The notes under the pieces were generated by a model. It worked only from the letters and a program-made list of their open reading frames with translations. It made no database searches and had not been told where the DNA came from. Below, piece after piece: positions 58,701 through 64,000 of a DNA stretch of 64,000 nucleotides (its first letter is position 1; the number at the start of each line of letters is the position of its first letter). Where the stretch lies: contig NC_059087.1 of assembly GCF_020497125.1 (NCBI RefSeq), positions 17,889,925 to 17,953,924 on the forward strand, read 5' to 3'. The position numbers were made by a program, and so were the translations under genes. The DNA is from Mauremys mutica. Lineage: Eukaryota; Chordata; Testudines; Geoemydidae.

Positions 58701-59594
58701 AAGATGGGAAGAAATAAGGGACGGCCCCAAGAAGAATGTTCTCTGGCTCAACCACTCTACCTGTTGAAGAGACACTATCAGCAGAGAAAGTCCCATGCTT
58801 TCCCCCATCCCCAACACACTCCCATTAAAAAAACAACCCAAAGTTTGAAAATTGAATTGAATTTTTTCCTTAGAAAATATTTACAGAGTGCTCCATCAGA
58901 AACCTAATTTGACTTAAAGCACCAATTGTAACTTTATATTTTTTCCTCAGTATTAAATTTTACTACATGATTATGGAGTCTTAGTTTCTTTCAATAACTG
59001 ATATAAAAGGACAGGGCTAGATCATTTCAAAAGCTTCAGAACTTCTTTATGAAATTTAAACTTGAGCTTGAACATTCCTCAGAGTAATCAGTTTTTTAAG
59101 ATCCACAAATTAACCAGATGGTATATGCTAATGAGAGAGAAGGACGGACTTAGATAATGTAGTGATGGACTTCATGTTGATCCACTGGATTGTGTAATAC
59201 CAGCTAATTTTGTGACCTCTCTCTAGTAGATGAATCTTTTGAATAAATTTAACAAGAATAAATTTCCCAATCCTGAGCTCTATACTTCCATCAGACAGTT
59301 TCCTTCCTTAGCAAACTTGTCACATCTAGTCCTGATCTGGTAAAGACCAGGCACATCTCAAAAGTAGCACCTACCTGTTATTCGTGGGGTGTTGCGAAGA
59401 TGGGGCTTTACACAAAGTTTCTCGAAAACATCCATTCCTCAGTATAATGCATCTATGACCCAAGAATGGAGCTCTTGGGAAGATACTTGGAAGTATGCAT
59501 CAGATTTATACCACTTACGTATTGGAAGGACTGACCCAATGACAACAATTTTGGTTAAAAAACCCCATATGAAGTCTCTAAACAAATCACTTGC
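55755..59594. other. Intron 1 sequence adjoining YPEL1 exon 1
   Basis: AT-rich, no exon or clear repeat recognised. A purine-rich, G-run segment lies at about 58320-58380. Confidence 0.55.
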
Positions 59595-59711
59595 CTTGGA
59601 AATCAATTCATCATGATTGGCTAGGTGGGCTCTGCAGTGGATACAGCTGTAGGTTCGGTGACAGTTTGGCAGGTAAGCCTGGAACGTTTTTGATTTTGTC
59701 ATTTTTACCAT
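59595..59711 (-). CDS. YPEL1: YPEL1 coding exon 1 (residues 1-39)
   Basis: Reading from the ATG at 59711-59709, the exon encodes 39 residues beginning [10 protein letters not shown] and ending ELISK, including the first zinc-binding CxxC pair (Cys23 and Cys26 in SCIHC). The start context has G at -3 and G at +4, which is favourable. The frame is exactly in phase with exon 2. The donor is AAG followed by GCAAGT, a GC donor with otherwise perfect consensus. No GT donor nearby keeps the conserved frame. The frame upstream of the ATG stays open through the inferred UTR, so a longer N-terminus cannot be excluded from genomic sequence alone, but the family start is this methionine. Confidence 0.95.
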
Positions 59712-59777
59712 CTCTGCTGGTGGCTCCTCACTCAGCTCAGGGCTGGAACTTGAAGAATTACAACTTTGCTGAACTCG
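59712..59777 (-). other. YPEL1: YPEL1 5' UTR part of exon 1 (inferred)
   Basis: A good acceptor lies on the minus strand directly above this segment: a run of eight T, then GTCAG, with the exon starting at 59777. The 66 bases up to the ATG contain no stop codon in the YPEL1 frame (serine-rich if translated). The acceptor is inferred; another CAG lies slightly further upstream. Confidence 0.5.
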
Positions 59778-62700
59778 CTGACAAAAAAAACACTGGAAAA
59801 TGCAAGCAAAAGCCGTTGTTGTTCTGTAGTGTGTGTGGCACTTTCCACACAGATGCCACAAGAGAAACAATCACAACCTGCAAGTAAACAGAGAAGACAA
59901 CTTTTTAAAAGCTAGGAATAGCTTATAAATACATTCAACTATTCTTTTGGATTTCAGAACTTTAACCTTCATCTCTGCTTCAAAAAACTCCAAAACCCAC
60001 TAACACAATGGACATCTTTGTTTAGCAGTCTCAGCAGAAAGGCAAAGTACTAAAAGGGATGGAGATTGAACTAGCTTTTCAACAACTTTAGTAGACACTA
60101 AAATAAGAAGTGGAAATAGCATGGGAAACCTGCACTTGCTAAACTCATAGACCCATGCTAAACTCCAGAACATACAGGCATGGAGTGTTGTGTCTATTGT
60201 TTCAACTTCCAGGGCATTTCACAAGCACTGAACTTGAAGTCAAATGTGATACATACACACAATAAAATCCTGACCAAAAATTTGCACTATTTTGAGATAA
60301 GACTATTCCTCAGCTATAAAGTTAGAGCCTTTTAGACCAGTCTTCTGTCCACCAAGACTAATCAGTTCTTTCAACTATTTATTTTGGCAGAGTAAGGGAG
60401 AAAATTATCTTAATATCTAACAAATTTCAGTAGTGGAGAACAGATTCTACAACCTACACATAAATATTAAGAATTCTGTTTTCTATGTTCAAAATGCTGT
60501 ACACATTCTTGATCCTCAGATCTCCTTAGAGGAAATAATGTATTACATACACTGTGACATTTTATATACATATACAAAAAAATGAAGGCTACACTTTTCT
60601 ACCATCTTCTACCTTGAAAATAAAATTTGCATCTGCAAGCTACAGATCTGTTTACTAAAACATTACTTAATATATTACGTGACTCAAAGCAACTGAACAA
60701 GCATGAAGACTACTAATTCAGTGATGCTGTACAAAAGATCATCTATTATGCCACCAATCATTATGCGGCTGGTACAATGGATCAATACCAGAAGTATTGA
60801 AATAAAAGTGCCAATGTAATAGTTCACTGTACTTCTGGTCTTTTCTATTAGCTTTATGAAAAGTGAGAATAAAGAGCACATGTACGGTTTACTAGCTATA
60901 TAATATGAGAGTTTAAAAAAAAAGTCTACTCTTTCCTGTTAATAACAAAGCAGTAGCCTAAGTATAGCTGGAAACTAAAATTGATTTGTTCATCTGTGGT
61001 TGATGAACCAAAAAAACCCAAACAAAAAGTTTAATCAGCCCATCACTAGCTGCTATATGGAAGAAATAATCAACCACCACCTAAAACTCCAACTATTTTT
61101 GTATAGGTCTAAATGAAATTTGGTTTGACAAAACAATGAAACAAATGATATCAAGCATAAACCAGATATGAGACCACCATGACAATGTGTTTTCCATTTA
61201 AAGCCACCCACCCACCCTTACATAAAACTTTGCATTTTATTTTCCAACTGCTTTAGTCAACGGTTGGAAATAAGGCATCACCTGAAATAGTATTAACACT
61301 TCAAAATGCAGAAAGGTGATTTACTTCTCATATTGCCACAAAATGTAAGTTTACACTCCTGAATTACATGTATTCCACTGATTGCTTCAAGGAAGCAATT
61401 TATAAGTAAATTATCACAAATCAGACTGTCTTGAGAAACAACCATATGAACATATAATGCCTGCTTCAGGAGTCATAAAGACCACATGCATCAGCTCTTT
61501 TTTAATTTTTACCTCAAGCTAATAAAAGGATGGGTGCATATTTTATAAAATTAAAGAACTTCAGATAATTCTATTTGTATAGTACATAACTAACTGTAAG
61601 GAAACAGTCCTAAAAAAAAAACAAAAAAAAAACTTAGAGGGATGTCTACATTACTTTTTTTTCAAAATGGGAACATGTTGCAAATAAGGGCATGTCCACT
61701 GTTCATAACAAGGCCTACCTGTTTTCCCCAAGAGTTTTTAAGCGTGGACAGGAGTGGAGAAAGATGAGGTTTGAAGAATGGAAAGGATCTGGCAGGTAAC
61801 TCATTTCACAGTTTTTGAATGTTGGCCTAATATGCATGGATTTTAGAGTAAACATGCATCCAGAGCCCAAGATGGTACATTTGAAATAAATCTAGACAAA
61901 TAAGACATGGATAAACACCAATATTGTAGAGCTAACCCCAATGTAAAATGTTTTACTAAAAACCTATTAAGTTGTCATACATTTTTATATTTCCTTTCCC
62001 CATCTTTGCCAGTGACAAGGATTTGTGTAAAAAAATTCTTTATTGTAGGCCACTACTCCTGTCAGTTTCAATACATGATTAATTACAATGCACATCACTA
62101 TGGCATCATTATATTCTCTTGGCATAGACATCCTGAAATATCATTGCATTTTAAGTTCTAACGACAGTATTAGAAGTATATTTATAGAAAGCTACTATGG
62201 ATGAGTGCAATGTATATGCAAAGAAAGAAACCACCTCTCAAAAACCCATCAGGGCTTGAAAAATCCACTTTCCCGGGAAGGGGCGAGGGGGATCAAGCCT
62301 ATTTCTGCAGATTTCATTTTTAAATGTAACCTGCAAATGGAGGGCAGGGGGCTTCTGCGCTCTTATTTCTCTATGACCTCTTAAGAAGCCCTGAAAGTTG
62401 TCCATATCCCTGCCCCCTCAGATTTGGAGACTTTAGGCCTAGTCCAAAATCACTGTCTGGGCTTTTTACCAGGTCCCAGATCTCCAAGACTAAACAGGAC
62501 CTGAATTTCTAAAGTAAAAAATACATACAGAAATTGTAGGGCTTTGGATCAGGCCTCTTAGGATGATGACTGAAAAACTAGTGAAATAATGACATTACAA
62601 GAGGTAATAGATTGAAAGTTAACCAATTTAAAATATTCCTTCTACTCTAAAGTCAGATTGTTTAAAACTCTAGTTTTAGTTTCATGCTTTTTAAATCCAA

Positions 62701-64000
62701 GTGATGGAAACTGAGTAAGGGAAGTCTTTTGTTAGAGACTTGACATTTTTACCCCTTCAATTAAAACGTTGCCCTCAAACATTCCCAAGACCTCCTTTGG
62801 CAAAACCATATACTCATCTCCAAGAAGAGAGACCCCACAGGTTTTTTGCACCTCATAAAGTAGTCCTTCATATGTTGCTTTAAAAAAAAATGGAAGGCAT
62901 GCTTCCAAACCTGAACTAAGTCAATGCAATTTTCTCTTCCTCAGATAACAAGCACTACTGCCCATAACTGTGTTGTGGAGGCCAAGAATTAATTAATAAA
63001 GGTTTGAAGGAAAAAACCAAACATGTCTAGGGACAGTTTCCGGAGCGGCTTCCCACAGGTCTCTAAACTGCAGTGATTGTCAAGAACCATGACAATTGCA
63101 TATTATTGCTACTTACACCACAGATATCTAGCCAAGACCATGATCCGCAGGTTGCCCTGAAAATCTGAATTTACACAGAATTCTGAAGTAAAAAAATTAG
63201 AAGTTTTACACAGATTCCAAACTGTGCAATTCAAGACACCAGCCTCTATGTGCCCTTCCCTCCAGCAATATGGGTCTAGGGAAGGAATAGCAGGAACTTC
63301 TGATGGAAAAGCTTGCCACTTGCAGACTGGCCTCTAGAAAGCAGGAGCTGCAGCAATGCATTTTCACAGTTACTGGACAGCAGTGATGTCATCAGATCTG
63401 CACTTTCAGTCTCTTCTGACTGGCTGTTTGCCTTCTCCTTCCAACTCCTCCCTCACTGTGTCTCTGTTAACAGCCCTATTTCCCCTGCCATCCTTCTTTC
63501 TCTCTCCTTAACACCATACTCTCCTCCTCTTCATATCCACCCTCGAGAGTGTTGTTGATCTATTTTCCTCATCCACTCTCCCTCACTCTAACACAAAGTA
63601 ACAAAGGCATGTAAACTATCCTGATACAGCCTGAACCCTCCCCCTTCCCCCAACAATTTATCTGGTCTTGTGGCTTTTAGGCTGTATGCCCTTCCAGACA
63701 GGAACGGTCTTCTTGAATGTTAGTACAATTCATGACACAGTGCTCTCCATATCTTGACTGGGGCCTTAGGGCACACATTCAATATGCGATTAATAAAGAA
63801 TACCATTTGCTCCTGATTTATTCTGGGTTTCCTCATTAAATAAATGATACACAGCTCATAACTTCAATGTTAGGTGGAATGAATTTTTTTTAAATTGGCA
63901 GATTCCTTTTATAAGATTTGTCATAAAAGCACTTTACCAACTCAAGCTATTTTAACTATTGTCAAAAAGGGGACTGAATATTAGGTTATAGGCTTACTAT
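59778..64000. other. Upstream of YPEL1 exon 1
   Basis: Probably an upstream intron of YPEL1. No CpG island or first exon seen, so the promoter is likely beyond 64000. The L2 tail at 63410-63815 is the only repeat recognised. Confidence 0.5.
63410..63815 (+). mobile_element. L2-type LINE 3' end
   Basis: A C/T-rich segment, then CTTCCAGACAGGAACGGTCTTC and CTTGACTGGGGCCTTAGGG, the usual L2/CR1-like 3' tail, ending in AATAAAGAAT. Confidence 0.55.

Larger units (their letters stand above)
29499..59594 (-). other. YPEL1: YPEL1 intron 1 (about 30.1 kb, GC-AG)
   Basis: The intron starts with GCAAGT on the minus strand (59594 downwards) and ends with TTACAG at 29499. It contains the Harbinger element, the ancient DIRS with nested hAT, TIR and CR1 insertions, a second TA-flanked TIR element, L2, MIR and Penelope relics, and hairpin-type repeats. 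No coding exon was recognised within it. Confidence 0.85.
26355..59777 (-). other. YPEL1: YPEL1 gene (coding exons 1-4 and part of 5' UTR)
   Basis: The four minus-strand coding exons join in phase to a 119-codon Yippee-like protein, the usual YPEL1-4 length. Introns are 29499-59594 (about 30.1 kb, GC-AG), 27878-29454 (GT-AG) and 26445-27768. Yippee proteins are small zinc-binding proteins with two CxxC pairs, linked to centrosome and nuclear localisation and to cell proliferation and morphology. Lys6, Asn16, Phe105 and the terminal Glu fit YPEL1 better than YPEL2, as I recall the paralogues; a phylogeny would settle it. In mammals YPEL1 lies between PPIL2 and MAPK1; neither neighbour was recognised here, so synteny could not be used. 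The promoter and first exon(s) probably lie above 59777 or beyond the window. Confidence 0.9.

Noticed and set aside
1..64000. CRISPR arrays, tRNA or rRNA genes
   Set aside because: No regularly spaced direct repeats and no cloverleaf or rRNA-like segments were seen; the genome is vertebrate.

Overview
The window looks like nuclear DNA of a non-avian reptile, most likely a turtle. This is inferred from the repeats: CR1 LINE ends, Penelope-like ends, an autonomous-type Harbinger element, DIRS tyrosine-recombinase retrotransposons, MIR and L2 relics. The single recognisable host gene has vertebrate exon-intron structure. No bacterial or phage gene organisation is present.

Host gene: the complete coding region of a Yippee-like zinc-binding protein, best called YPEL1, lies on the minus strand in four coding exons (59595-59711, 29455-29498, 27769-27877, 26355-26444). 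The exons join in phase to 119 codons. The first coding intron is about 30 kb, begins with a GC donor and holds most of the mobile DNA of the right half. A partial 5' UTR is inferred up to 59777; a long 3' UTR probably lies below 26355 but its end is not fixed.

Left part (1-21.8 kb): no host exon was recognised. It holds an LTR-retroelement-like remnant (about 1.8-2.95 kb), two Penelope-like ends with hammerhead-like cores (about 5.0 and 11.1 kb), CR1 and MIR pieces, and a young, almost complete DIRS element (12770-18918, minus strand). That element has inverted terminal repeats, an internal complementary region, a Gag with an RS-rich domain, reverse transcriptase, RNase H, a methyltransferase-like tail and a tyrosine recombinase with its catalytic residues. 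One in-frame stop and one lost RNase H glutamate indicate that this copy is no longer fully active.

YPEL1 intron 1 (29.5-59.6 kb): a Harbinger element (30609-34197) carries a Myb/SANT-like gene, a transposase broken by one homopolymer frameshift, and a third, BEN-like open frame. An ancient, diverged DIRS copy (about 39.62-46.75 kb) was later hit by a hAT element with an 8-bp target duplication (40175-41434, carrying two inverted copies of the transposase C-terminus), by a TA-flanked TIR element (42780-43544) and by CR1. A second TA-flanked TIR element lies at 54827-55754. The remaining sequence is AT-rich, with L2, MIR, hairpin-type repeats and microsatellites.

The mobile elements do not act together as one system. 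They form a layered record: the old DIRS came first, its hAT, TIR-element and CR1 insertions later, and the young DIRS outside the gene is much less decayed. All alignments were made by eye; family names for repeats are from general knowledge, without database searches.
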